From positions 1-43,434 of the forward strand of contig UQLA01000019.1 of assembly GCA_900541745.1 (NCBI GenBank): a DNA stretch of 43,434 nucleotides. The letters run 5' to 3'. The stretch is from an uncultured Collinsella sp. GTDB taxonomy: Bacteria > Actinomycetota > Coriobacteriia > Coriobacteriales > Coriobacteriaceae. The stretch's first letter is position 1. The number at the start of each line of letters is the position of its first letter. The translations under genes were made by a program, and so were the position numbers. Below are positions 22,379 through 31,315 of this stretch, piece after piece. The notes beneath the pieces are model-generated. The model worked only from the letters and a program-made list of their open reading frames with translations, ran no database searches and was not told where the DNA came from.

Positions 22379-23236
22379 TTACTCCTCGTCGTCCTCGGTG
22401 TCGTCCTCGTCCTCGAGGTGCTCGAGCAGGTAGCGAAGACCCTCGCTCACCTCGTTAGCAGGCACCTTGGCAACATAGCCCGCATCCACGGCGGGCCTCA
22501 TGATGACACCCTCGCCCGAAGGCACGCGCATGCTCTCAAGCTCATCCTCATCCGTACGGGCGATATCGCCGGCAGTAATACGCTGTCCGGTCAAAAGGAA
22601 GGTCAGACGGCAGGCGGCATCGATCGAAATCGAGGCGATACGATCGAGGTAGCGCGAGACCATGATGGCGCGACGCAGGTCGTCATAGTTGCTGTCGTCG
22701 TCCATAAAATCGCCCGTGTCCATGCGGTTGAAAGTACGGAAGGACTTCTCATAGGCCGCGTGCACCGGCTCGTCCTCGACGGCCAGGTTGCAGATGATGG
22801 ACATGTCGTTGGTGACGAGCGCGGAAAGCGACGAACCCAGCACCTGGTAAACAGCTTCGGCCTCGGCCTCAACCGTACCGACGAGTTCCTGGGGCAGCGA
22901 GATGTCGGCCTTGACCATGTGGCGCGTGGCGCGGCAGATCTGGCGAACCTTATCGGTCATGCGCTGCAGGTTAAAGTCGACGTAGATGATCGTCTGCAGC
23001 AAGCGGAAGTCGGAGGCGACCGGCGACTGCGTAGCGATCAGGTTGTAGCACACGGCCTCCAAGTTGGCGCAGCGAGCGTCAATCGAAAGCGTGCGCTTCT
23101 TGGTCTTGGTGGCGAGCTTGCGATCATCGGTCACATAGGCCTTCACGGCGTCGTGAAGCGCCAGATCGACGGCCTCGTAGATGCTCAGCATCTCGTGACG
23201 GGCCTCGATGAGCTGACGGGAAAACAGTTTACGCAT
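22379..23236 (-). CDS. phoU: Phosphate signalling regulator PhoU
   Basis: Negative regulator that couples the Pst transporter to the PhoR sensor kinase and controls phosphate uptake. Of 285 residues, there are two three-helix PhoU repeats in the first 215 residues (EAVCYNLIATQSPVASDFR, and a second ending RYLDRIASISIDAA). A distinctive C-terminal extension of about 70 residues ends in a run of acidic residues. GGAGTG stands before the ATG. It is the last gene of pgeF-pstSCAB-phoU; the 92-bp gap after pstB contains short GC-rich stems (GGACCTGGTCC) but no T-tract. Confidence 0.92.
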   Translation of the reverse strand: MRKLFSRQLIEARHEMLSIYEAVDLALHDAVKAYVTDDRKLATKTKKRTLSIDARCANLEAVCYNLIATQSPVASDFRLLQTIIYVDFNLQRMTDKVRQICRATRHMVKADISLPQELVGTVEAEAEAVYQVLGSSLSALVTNDMSIICNLAVEDEPVHAAYEKSFRTFNRMDTGDFMDDDSNYDDLRRAIMVSRYLDRIASISIDAACRLTFLLTGQRITAGDIARTDEDELESMRVPSGEGVIMRPAVDAGYVAKVPANEVSEGLRYLLEHLEDEDDTEDDEE

Positions 23237-23328
23237 GGTTCACTCCAATCAGTTGGGTGCGGTCATGCCGCCCGCACAGTGAATACGCACCGGACCAGGT
23301 CCGATCGGATTGGGACTAGTCGCACCGA

Positions 23329-24132
<804 letters not shown>

Positions 24133-24144
24133 GGGACTCCTTAA

Positions 24145-25050
24145 CTAGCGGCGTTTGCGCGACAGATAACGCGCAAACAGGTTGAAGGCCAGAATAATCG
24201 CCATCAGCAAAAGCGCAGTGCCGTAGGCTGCGTTCATGTTGATGCCGTCATTGGCAAGCAGATAAAGGTGAACGGTCATGGGACGACCGGAATCGAGCGG
24301 CGAAATAGGCAGGTTGATGGCCTGACCCATGGTGTAGAGCACCACCGCGGTCTCGCCGATGGCGCGGCCGATGGCAAGCACGATGCCGGTGGCGATGCGG
24401 CCAAAAGCCGAAGGAAGCACGATCTTGGAGACGACCTGCCACTTGGTGGCGCCCAGGCCATATGCGCCCCAACGGATATAGCGCGGAACGGCGCGGATTG
24501 CCTCCTCGGTGGTACGCATGACGATGGGCAGCATCAGAAGTGCCAGCGCCAGGGCGGCCGAGACCATCGAAAGGCCCAGACCCATGGCCTCGACAAACAA
24601 GGCGTAGCCAAAGAGGCCCATAACAATGGAGGGCACCGAGGCCAGGGCATCGGCAGCATAGCGAATAATGTCGACGACCTTGCCCTGCTTGGCGTACTCG
24701 GCCAGATAGACCGCAGCCAGGACGGCAACCGGCGTGCAGATAAGCATGGCGAGCGCCGTCACGTAGATGGTCGAGACGATCGTGGGCCAAATGCCGCCCT
24801 CGGCGTTGACGCCCTGCGGCCAGCCAAAGATAAAGTCGAGCGAGATATGCGGCAGGCCGTTGATGACCACGTAGGCGATGATGGCGATCAGCACCAGCGT
24901 GGTGATATAGGCCGCGGCGCGAAACACGCCGAGCATGATCTTGTTGGAGAGGTCCTTGTTGATGCGGCCCTTCTTGCCATGGGAAAGGGCACGCTTGATG
25001 CGCTCGCGCGACGAGGTCGTATCGACCCTCGTGTCAACGGAATCGGACAT
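24145..25050 (-). CDS. pstA: Phosphate ABC transporter permease PstA
   Basis: Membrane permease subunit. Of 301 residues, there are about six helices after a basic cytoplasmic N-terminus (RIKRALSHGKKGRINKD). The EAA-type cytoplasmic loop, GAYGLGATKWQVVSKIVLPSAFG, carries the contact to PstB, and GIVLAIGRAIGETA follows. It overlaps nothing but starts only 3 bp after the pstC stop, so the two are translationally close. The start codon is a normal ATG. Confidence 0.95.
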   Translation of the reverse strand: MSDSVDTRVDTTSSRERIKRALSHGKKGRINKDLSNKIMLGVFRAAAYITTLVLIAIIAYVVINGLPHISLDFIFGWPQGVNAEGGIWPTIVSTIYVTALAMLICTPVAVLAAVYLAEYAKQGKVVDIIRYAADALASVPSIVMGLFGYALFVEAMGLGLSMVSAALALALLMLPIVMRTTEEAIRAVPRYIRWGAYGLGATKWQVVSKIVLPSAFGRIATGIVLAIGRAIGETAVVLYTMGQAINLPISPLDSGRPMTVHLYLLANDGINMNAAYGTALLLMAIILAFNLFARYLSRKRR

Positions 25051-25053
25051 AGC

Positions 25054-25977
25054 CTACCCCCTCTTCTTGGAAATCAGGCGGACGATACCCACCAGTGCAG
25101 CGGAGATGATAAACAAGACAACGCCCATGCCAAACAGAGCCGAGCGGTGCAGGCCCGAGGAATAACTCATGTCGAGCGCGATCTGACTCGTGAGCGTCGA
25201 GATGGGGCTCGAGATGCTATCCGGAATGACCGGGGCGTTGCCCACGACCATAAGCACGGCCATGGTCTCACCGATGGCACGCCCCATACCCAAGACAATT
25301 GCATCGACAATGCCCAGCTTGGCTGCAGGAAGCACGACCTTGTAGATGGTCTGCCACTTGGTGGCACCCATGGCATAGGATGCCTCGCGAATGCCCATGG
25401 GAATGGAATTGAGGGCATCGATGGTGAGCGTGGTGATGGTGGGAACGATCATGATGGCGAGCACGAACCACGCCGTCAGCGCGCCAAAGCCAAGACCGCC
25501 GGTCAGCTGCGCGATAAACGGACGGATGATGACCATGCCAAAGAAGCCGTAGATGATGGAGGGGATGCCCGCCAGCAGGTCGACGGCGGGGCTGATGAGC
25601 TTGCGCACGCGCTTGCTGGCAATCTCGACCAGATACACGGCCGTACCCACACCCAGGGGCACGCCCATGGCGAGCGCACCGACCGTCACCAGGCCAGAGC
25701 CAGCCAGCAGCGACATAATGCCGTAGTGACCCTCAGAGGGCGCCCATGTAAAGCTAAAGAAGTCCGCCAGGCCAATGTCGGTAAAAACCGGCAGCGCCGA
25801 GTACGTGGTAAAGACAAAAATCAGGATGACGGTGACGACCGCCAAGAACGCACAGGCAAAGAAGATCCACTGCAGCGCCTTCTCCTTGAGATAGGTGCTG
25901 CGTGACACCAACGCCAACTCACGCTTTTTGGGCGTCCGCGCCTCATGCTCAATCTGGGGGATTTCCTGTGCTTCCAC
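25054..25977 (-). CDS. pstC: Phosphate ABC transporter permease PstC
   Basis: Partner permease of PstA, about 307 residues and six membrane helices. The EAA loop ASYAMGATKWQTIYKVVLPAAK is followed by GMGRAIGETMAVLMV. Two GTG codons can start it. The one at 25986 touches its own ribosome-binding site (GGGGAG), while that at 25977 has GGGGA 9 nt upstream and is preferred. Either way the start abuts or overlaps the pstS stop (TAG at 25979-25981), so translation is coupled. Confidence 0.94.
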   Translation of the reverse strand: MEAQEIPQIEHEARTPKKRELALVSRSTYLKEKALQWIFFACAFLAVVTVILIFVFTTYSALPVFTDIGLADFFSFTWAPSEGHYGIMSLLAGSGLVTVGALAMGVPLGVGTAVYLVEIASKRVRKLISPAVDLLAGIPSIIYGFFGMVIIRPFIAQLTGGLGFGALTAWFVLAIMIVPTITTLTIDALNSIPMGIREASYAMGATKWQTIYKVVLPAAKLGIVDAIVLGMGRAIGETMAVLMVVGNAPVIPDSISSPISTLTSQIALDMSYSSGLHRSALFGMGVVLFIISAALVGIVRLISKKRG

Positions 25978-25978
25978 G

Positions 25979-26815
25979 CTACTCACTCCCCTTTCCGTCG
26001 TTGGTGACGGGAATAAAGCCCGCCTCGCGAATCTGCTTGTCCATCTTTTCGGACGTCACATAGTCAATGTAGTCCTGCGCCTGCTGCGAAGGCGTACCCT
26101 TCACAAAGAAGTAAAGGTCACGCGAGATGGGATAGCCGCCGCTTGCGACCGTCTTCTCGGATGCCTCGACATGGTTGACCGAAACGGCCTTAACCGAGGT
26201 CTTGGCATTGAGGCTCTCGACAAAACCCAGCGAGATGTAGCCAATGGCGCCACGCGAGCGGGACACGACATCGCGTACCTGGCCCGTGCCCGAAAGAACA
26301 GCCGAGCGGCGATCAAACGGCGTGCCGTCCATCACGATAGTGCGGAAGGCCTCGCGCGTACCGGACGCCTCATCGCGGTTGATAACCTGAATCTTCAGGT
26401 CCTCTCCGCCGACTTCTTTCCAGTTGGTGATCTTGCCGGCGTAAATATCGCGGAGCTGCTCGGTCGAGAGATTGTCGGCCGGGTTGTCGTCGTTCACGAT
26501 GACTGCAATGCCGTCGTGCGCGATAACGATAGGCGTCAGACCCAGGTCTTGCTCATCGGCATTGAGGCCACGAGAGGAGCTGGCGATATCGGCGGTGCCG
26601 GCGCTAACAGCTTCGATGCCAGCAGATGAGCCAAGGCCGGAGACGAGCACGTCGGTGCCGGTCTCCTCTTTAAAGCCCTCGGCGGCAATCTCGGCAATGG
26701 GAAGGCACGTCGTAGAGCCGGCAACGGTGATGGAAGAGGTAGAAGATCCCGAGGAGCAGGCGCACAACGTGAGCGTGAGCACTGCCGCACTCAGGACCGA
26801 TGCGATCTTTCTCAT
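25979..26815 (-). CDS. pstS: Phosphate-binding lipoprotein PstS
   Basis: Extracellular solute-binding component of the Pst system. Of 278 residues, the signal peptide MRKIASVLSAAVLTLTLCAC ends in a lipobox with Cys20 (or Cys18) for lipid attachment. The mature part starts in Ser/Gly linker and shows ITVAGSTTCLPIAE and NRDEASGTREAFR, the phosphate-contacting blocks. The start ATG overlaps the pgeF stop (ATGA, 26812-26815). A longer frame reaching 27007 is antisense-like read-through of pgeF and rejected. Confidence 0.95.
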   Translation of the reverse strand: MRKIASVLSAAVLTLTLCACSSGSSTSSITVAGSTTCLPIAEIAAEGFKEETGTDVLVSGLGSSAGIEAVSAGTADIASSSRGLNADEQDLGLTPIVIAHDGIAVIVNDDNPADNLSTEQLRDIYAGKITNWKEVGGEDLKIQVINRDEASGTREAFRTIVMDGTPFDRRSAVLSGTGQVRDVVSRSRGAIGYISLGFVESLNAKTSVKAVSVNHVEASEKTVASGGYPISRDLYFFVKGTPSQQAQDYIDYVTSEKMDKQIREAGFIPVTNDGKGSE

Positions 26816-27612
26816 AGCATCACGCCGATCGCAGCATGGCGCCCGCAGGCGCCACCCTCGTTGCGATAGGAATAAAAGCGGTCGTTTTGACGCACGGTGG
26901 AAAGTTTGGTGTCCACAATGCCGTTCACATCGACACCGGCATCCACCAGCGCCTCGCGAATGGCGGCGGAAAGATCGAGCATGCGAGAAGCAGCAGCATC
27001 GATGCACGAGAACTCGGCGGCAAAGCGATCCATAAGTTCTTGGGACACCTCATACTCGTCGCCCAGGATATGGGGCCCAATATAGGCAGAGATGTCCTCC
27101 GGCGTGCAGTCAGCCGCCTCACAAAGCGCCTGGCAGGCTTTGGCGGAAATACGCGCAATCGTGCCCTTCCAGCCAGAATGCACCACGGCAAAGCCGCCGG
27201 GAGCCACCAGCACCACGGGAACACAATCGGCAAAGCAGAGCATCACGGGCACCTCATGGGCCGTACAGACGAGGGCATCACAGCCCTCGGCAATCTGCTC
27301 ACGAATGTTCTCGAGATCATCGGCACCGTTCGAGGTCACCGTCACGACGTGGTCACCATGTACTTGATTGGGCACGAGCAGATTATGCTCGCACTCAGCG
27401 GCGCCCATGGCTTCGAGCGCTCGACGACGATTTTCTTGAACGGCAAAGGGGTCATCGCCTACATGCGAGCCCAGATTGAGTGAGGAGTACGCATCTTCGG
27501 AAACACCACCGGTGCGCTCGGTAAAGGCAAAGCGAACATCGAGCGTCGCGCCCTCTACCAACGTAACTCCATCATGGTCGACACGCGAAACGTTGTCCGC
27601 ACGTGCTGCCAT
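26812..27612 (-). CDS. pgeF: Purine nucleoside phosphorylase, YfiH/LACC1 family
   Basis: Cytoplasmic zinc enzyme of the YfiH (DUF152) family, once called polyphenol oxidase. Members cleave purine nucleosides by phosphorolysis and deaminate adenosine, and E. coli PgeF has been linked to peptidoglycan precursor fidelity. Of 266 residues, metal ligands are in PNQVHGDHVV, MLCFADCVPVV and VVHSGWKGT. AGGAGGC precedes the ATG at 27612. Its place just after ftsZ is standard in actinobacteria. What is unusual is the four-base overlap with pstS, making it the first gene of the phosphate operon. Confidence 0.93.
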   Translation of the reverse strand: MAARADNVSRVDHDGVTLVEGATLDVRFAFTERTGGVSEDAYSSLNLGSHVGDDPFAVQENRRRALEAMGAAECEHNLLVPNQVHGDHVVTVTSNGADDLENIREQIAEGCDALVCTAHEVPVMLCFADCVPVVLVAPGGFAVVHSGWKGTIARISAKACQALCEAADCTPEDISAYIGPHILGDEYEVSQELMDRFAAEFSCIDAAASRMLDLSAAIREALVDAGVDVNGIVDTKLSTVRQNDRFYSYRNEGGACGRHAAIGVML

Positions 27613-27748
27613 ACTAAAGCCTCCTATTACAACAAGTACCGCGGCGTCGCCGCGCAGTCCGTGTTTATACGGCTGTCATACTTCTTTAAAAGGATACCCG
27701 CAGCGGTAGGGACCAAACGTAAAGGGAACGTAAGGAGATTGGAGGCTT

Positions 27749-27762
27749 TCGTTTACAAACGA
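27749..27762. promoter_or_regulatory. Palindrome upstream of the pgeF-pst operon
   Basis: Perfect 6-2-6 palindrome TCGTTTACAAACGA between the ftsZ terminator and pgeF. A TATAAA box lies about 80 bp downstream on the minus strand, but no good -35 was found. It is operator-like; the factor is unknown. Confidence 0.4.
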
Positions 27763-27765
27763 GAA

Positions 27766-27796
27766 ACAAAAAGGGCGCATCCATACGGACGCGCCC
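27766..27796 (-). terminator. Intrinsic terminator of ftsZ (end of the dcw transcript)
   Basis: On the minus strand GGGCGCGTCC pairs with GGATGCGCCC (one G-T) around GTAT and is followed by TTTTTGTTTC, 27 nt after the ftsZ stop. Confidence 0.85.
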
Positions 27797-27822
27797 CTGT
27801 GCAAAACAATGCGAAGAACGAC

Positions 27823-28977
27823 TTAGAAGCTGCCGCGCTTGAGGAAGTCGGGAAGCTCAAACTGATCGTTGCCAAAGTTGGGCAGCTCGGTACCACCGAC
27901 GTTGCGAGTCGGGGCAGCCTGAGCGGGGCTGGCAGCCGGAGCAGTGCGCTGCGGCTCAGCAGAAGCAGCAGCCTTGCTCTGGGACTGCTGGGCAGCGAAG
28001 AGCTCGTCCTGACGGTTGACGTTGGAGTCGGAGAAGCCCGTAGCGATAACGGTGATGCGCACCTGGTCGCCCAGGGACTCGTCAACAACGGTACCGAAGA
28101 TGATGTTGGCCTCGGGGTCGACAGCATTGGCGACAACGTCGGCGGCGTCGCTGATCTCCTGGATGCCCAGGTCCTTGGAGCCGGCGATGGAAAGCAGGAC
28201 GCGCGTGGCGCCATCGATGGAGCTCTCGAGCAGCGGACTGGAGATAGCCTGCTGGGCAGCGTCGACGGCACGGGTGTCCCCAGAAGCGGTACCGATACCC
28301 ATCATGGCGGTACCGGCCTGCTTCATGATGGTCTTAACATCGGCGAAGTCCAGGTTGATGATACCCGGGACGGTGATAAGGTCGGTGATGCCCTGGGTGC
28401 CCTGGGAAAGGACGCCATCGGCAATCGCGAACGCCTCGAGCATAGTGGTCTTCTTCTCGGCGATGTCGAGCAGCTTGTCGTTAGGGATAACGATCATGGT
28501 GTCGACGCAATCGGAGAGGGTCTTGATGCCCTCCTCGGCGCTCTTCTTGCGCTTGCGACCCTCGAAGGTGAAGGGCTTGGTCACGACGGCGACGGTCAGC
28601 GCGCCGACCTCGTTCATTGCGATATCGGCAACGATGGGAGCGGCGCCGGTACCGGTACCACCGCCCTCGCCGCAGGTGATGAACACCATATCGGCGCCAG
28701 CGAGCGCCTCGGCGATATCGTCGCGGGACTCATCGGCAGCCTTGCGACCAACCTCGGGGTTGGCGCCGGCGCCCAGGCCGCGGGTAAGGTCGGTGCCGAT
28801 GTGCACCTTGATATCGGCATCAGAGATCGCGAGTGCCTGAGCATCGGTGTTGATGGCAACAAACTCGACGCCGCGGATGCCCTCTTCGATCATTCGATTG
28901 ACCGCGTTGGTACCGCCGCCGCCGACGCCGACCACCTTAATGACGGCAAGGTAGTTGTTGATCTCTGTCTCGTGCAT
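27823..28977 (-). CDS. ftsZ: Cell division GTPase FtsZ
   Basis: Tubulin homologue that polymerises into the Z ring at mid-cell. Of 384 residues, the nucleotide loop KVVGVGGGGTNAVNRM is near the N-terminus and the tubulin signature GEGGGTGTGAAP is at 103-114, with GGGTGTG at 105-111. The T7-loop region LDFADVKTIM is near 200. A Gln/Ala/Pro-rich linker and the conserved C-terminal tail ELPDFLKRGSF, the binding site for SepF and other partners, follow. GGAGG precedes the ATG at 28977; the longer frame to 29007 lacks support. A 199-bp gap from ftsQ suggests its own promoter in addition to read-through. Confidence 0.98.
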   Translation of the reverse strand: MHETEINNYLAVIKVVGVGGGGTNAVNRMIEEGIRGVEFVAINTDAQALAISDADIKVHIGTDLTRGLGAGANPEVGRKAADESRDDIAEALAGADMVFITCGEGGGTGTGAAPIVADIAMNEVGALTVAVVTKPFTFEGRKRKKSAEEGIKTLSDCVDTMIVIPNDKLLDIAEKKTTMLEAFAIADGVLSQGTQGITDLITVPGIINLDFADVKTIMKQAGTAMMGIGTASGDTRAVDAAQQAISSPLLESSIDGATRVLLSIAGSKDLGIQEISDAADVVANAVDPEANIIFGTVVDESLGDQVRITVIATGFSDSNVNRQDELFAAQQSQSKAAASAEPQRTAPAASPAQAAPTRNVGGTELPNFGNDQFELPDFLKRGSF

Positions 28978-29029
28978 GTCGGTCCTCCGAACAAAGGTTA
29001 TAGCCATAGCATGGGTTGACCCCTGCGCA

Positions 29030-29059
29030 CATTAACCTTCAGGTTGAAAGTAAATGCAA
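29030..29059 (-). promoter_or_regulatory. Candidate ftsZ promoter with a palindrome
   Basis: On the minus strand TTGCAT (29054-29059) and TTAATG (29030-29035) lie 18 bp apart; the palindrome AACCTTCAGGTT (29034-29045) overlaps the -10 and spacer. Further upstream, 29135-29142 and 29164-29171 form an 8-bp inverted repeat (TAAACGGC / GCCGTTTA) that may be a weak terminator after ftsQ. Confidence 0.3.
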
Positions 29060-29176
29060 AGGTAAACCGTATTATGTTTGCACATTATGAACGTATCAGT
29101 CAAATAATTGACCGTGAAAACCAAACAAACCAGATAAACGGCGTGGTATGGCCCCTCAACAAAGCCGTTTAGGATG

Positions 29177-30442
29177 CTAGGCGGTCGGTGCGTTCCTAAA
29201 CGTGTAGTTGCCCGGAGAGCGCACATTGATATAGGTTACGCCCTCTACCTGCGAAAGCAGCTTGGTCACGATGCGTTCTTTCTTGGCGATATCATCCGAA
29301 TCGCCCAGCGACACCTCGACGCCGTTGTCGAGATTTGCCGAGATAGCCTCAACGGAAGGCGTGGAAATATCCTTCACCTGGCCCAAGAACTCGCTCGAAA
29401 AACCGCGTGCGTAATCCAGACCGGCCTTGACGGCCTTGGAGCTCACCGCCCGACCCGAAACCGGTGCGACATCGGCCGAGACGTCAGTCAACAGCACGGC
29501 GCCGTAGTGCTTGGCAAGCGCCAGGGCCGCATCGATGCCGGTCAGGGTGTTGGCACCCTCCCCCGATGTAATGACGTTCCCCTGGTCATCCACCTCGACA
29601 GACGTCGACAGCGGAGCGATCCAGGTGTCATCGTCTCCGATAGCCCAGGCAAGGTCGTCGGAGCTGATATACGCAATGGCGGTAACTTTACGCTCCGTCG
29701 GCGTGATGATAAGCGTATGGGGAAACTGACGCTGGACATCCACGCCCGAGACCCACGGGTTTTGCTTGAGGCCCTCGGTAATCTGATCGGGATCCACGTT
29801 AAAGAGCGACGTGTTCTCGGGAAGACTGATGAGCTGCATGGCGTCGTGCTTGGTCACATGCTCGCTGCCATGAATCTGAATATCGGTGGCGGCGAACAGG
29901 CCGGAGTTGATGACGACGATGGCAACAATGGCAAGTACGGCCACGGCTGCCAGGATGCCGCCCGCGATCTTGCCTTTACCCTTAAGGGCAGAAGCGGCGT
30001 CGGTCGTCTTGCTTGCCATGGCACCCAGCGATGACAGAGGATTGATGCCCCTTTTTGCCGAAGACGCCTTGGCGGCGGGTACCGATGTCAGTGAACGCGG
30101 CTTAGCGCCAGCCAACGTACGGCCGGCATGCGGCGCACGAGTTCCCAGCGAAGGCTTGGGCGTCGCCATGGGTCGGGAGGTCTTGGTGCCCATCGCCGGT
30201 TTGGGCGTCACCGAAGGACGCGGAGCCGGACGGCTCGTCTTTTTAGAAGTGGGGCGTCCTCCCAGCTGCGAGCCGACGACCGGGCGCTTGGCAGGACGAA
30301 CGGGCCCAACAGACTTGGAGGGCATGGCGGGCTTATGTTGAGGCTGGGCAGGTGCGCCGGAACGCCCTCCGGCGCGGCGGAAGGTTGGTTTCGATGCTCT
30401 AGAAGCCGAGGAATTTAACTTCCGGTCTGAGCTCGATGCCAT
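29177..30442 (-). CDS. ftsQ: Cell division protein FtsQ (POTRA domain)
   Basis: Single-pass membrane protein of the divisome that recruits FtsL and FtsB. Of 421 residues, an unusually long, basic, Pro/Lys/Arg/Ser-rich cytoplasmic tail (1-155) has repeats around TPKPAMGTKTSRP and TPKPSLGTR. One membrane helix (about 160-179) is followed by a POTRA domain starting TDIQIHGSEHVTKHD (186-255) and the FtsQ beta domain. GAGGGAGG precedes the ATG. The first 44 bp overlap the end of murB, so translation is coupled. The disordered tail is longer than in most bacteria but extended tails are known in actinobacteria. Confidence 0.92.
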   Translation of the reverse strand: MASSSDRKLNSSASRASKPTFRRAGGRSGAPAQPQHKPAMPSKSVGPVRPAKRPVVGSQLGGRPTSKKTSRPAPRPSVTPKPAMGTKTSRPMATPKPSLGTRAPHAGRTLAGAKPRSLTSVPAAKASSAKRGINPLSSLGAMASKTTDAASALKGKGKIAGGILAAVAVLAIVAIVVINSGLFAATDIQIHGSEHVTKHDAMQLISLPENTSLFNVDPDQITEGLKQNPWVSGVDVQRQFPHTLIITPTERKVTAIAYISSDDLAWAIGDDDTWIAPLSTSVEVDDQGNVITSGEGANTLTGIDAALALAKHYGAVLLTDVSADVAPVSGRAVSSKAVKAGLDYARGFSSEFLGQVKDISTPSVEAISANLDNGVEVSLGDSDDIAKKERIVTKLLSQVEGVTYINVRSPGNYTFRNAPTA

Positions 30443-31310
30443 ACGCCTCCCTCACCTTTCCGTGCACATGCCTGATAACCGCGGCCACGTCATCGGCCGA
30501 GGCGGTTCCGTTATTAACGATAAAATTAGCGTGTACGGGCGAAACTTCCGCACCGCCAACCGAAAAACCCTTTAATCCACAATCCTCAATCAACTTGCCC
30601 ACGCTTGCGTCGGGCGGGTTGCGAAAGACCGATCCGCAGGATGCACGGCCCATGGGCTGCGTGCGCTTGCGGCGCGTCAGGTACCGCTCCATACGCTCGC
30701 GAATGTCTGCCTTGGGCGCGGGCTTGAGTTTAAGCACGCACTCGAGAATAATCTCGTTACGCGGCAAGCTGCACTCGCGATACCCCCAAGCGATCTCGGA
30801 CCCTGCATAGTGCTTAATACCGGACGCCGGATCAAACGTGACCACGTCCTCGATAAGGGAGCCGATCCACTCGGTCCGCGTACCTGCGTTCATGGACACT
30901 GCGCCGCCGACCGAACCGGGAATACCGACCGCGAACTCAAGGCCCGAAAGCCCGCGCGACAAAGCGTCATTGACCAAACGCGCGAACATCACGCCCGCAC
31001 CAACGGTCAGCGTGCAGCCATCCTCGGCAACAACCGTGCGCTGAAACTCACGTCCCAGCGAAATAACGGCGCCGCGATAACCGGCATCGGCAACCAACAG
31101 GTTGGACCCTTTGCCGATAATCACCCACGGCACCTGCTCGCGGTCAAGCACCGCCACGGCGCGACGCAGGGCATGGTAGCTATGGCACGTCACAAAGAGG
31201 TCGGCCTTGCCGCCGATACGATAGCTTGTATGGCGTGCAAGACGTTCGTCCTCGACCACGTCCGTGTCGATCATGCCCGAAAGCGCCATGACGGCGTTAA
31301 ACAGACCCAT
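30399..31310 (-). CDS. murB: UDP-N-acetylenolpyruvoylglucosamine reductase
   Basis: FAD enzyme that makes UDP-MurNAc by reducing the enolpyruvyl group with NADPH. Of 303 residues, the FAD-binding part has VIIGKGSNLLVAD and FAVGIPGSVGGAVSMNAG. The catalytic loop RASCGSVFRNPP carries the proton donor (Cys in place of Ser is common in the shorter MurB type), and ANFIVNNGTASADDV lies near the end. The start follows the murC stop by 5 bp with no clear ribosome-binding site, so it probably depends on translation of murC. Its end overlaps ftsQ. Confidence 0.95.
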   Translation of the reverse strand: MGLFNAVMALSGMIDTDVVEDERLARHTSYRIGGKADLFVTCHSYHALRRAVAVLDREQVPWVIIGKGSNLLVADAGYRGAVISLGREFQRTVVAEDGCTLTVGAGVMFARLVNDALSRGLSGLEFAVGIPGSVGGAVSMNAGTRTEWIGSLIEDVVTFDPASGIKHYAGSEIAWGYRECSLPRNEIILECVLKLKPAPKADIRERMERYLTRRKRTQPMGRASCGSVFRNPPDASVGKLIEDCGLKGFSVGGAEVSPVHANFIVNNGTASADDVAAVIRHVHGKVREAYGIELRPEVKFLGF

Positions 31311-31315
31311 AGAGG

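Noticed and set aside
23237..23328. Terminator between pstB and phoU
   Set aside because: Short GC-rich stems are present but none is followed by T residues, so phoU is kept in the pst operon.
24268..25905. 545-codon plus-strand open frame opposite pstA and pstC
   Set aside because: Antisense shadow of two certain permease genes; extremely Asp/Gly/His/Arg-rich.
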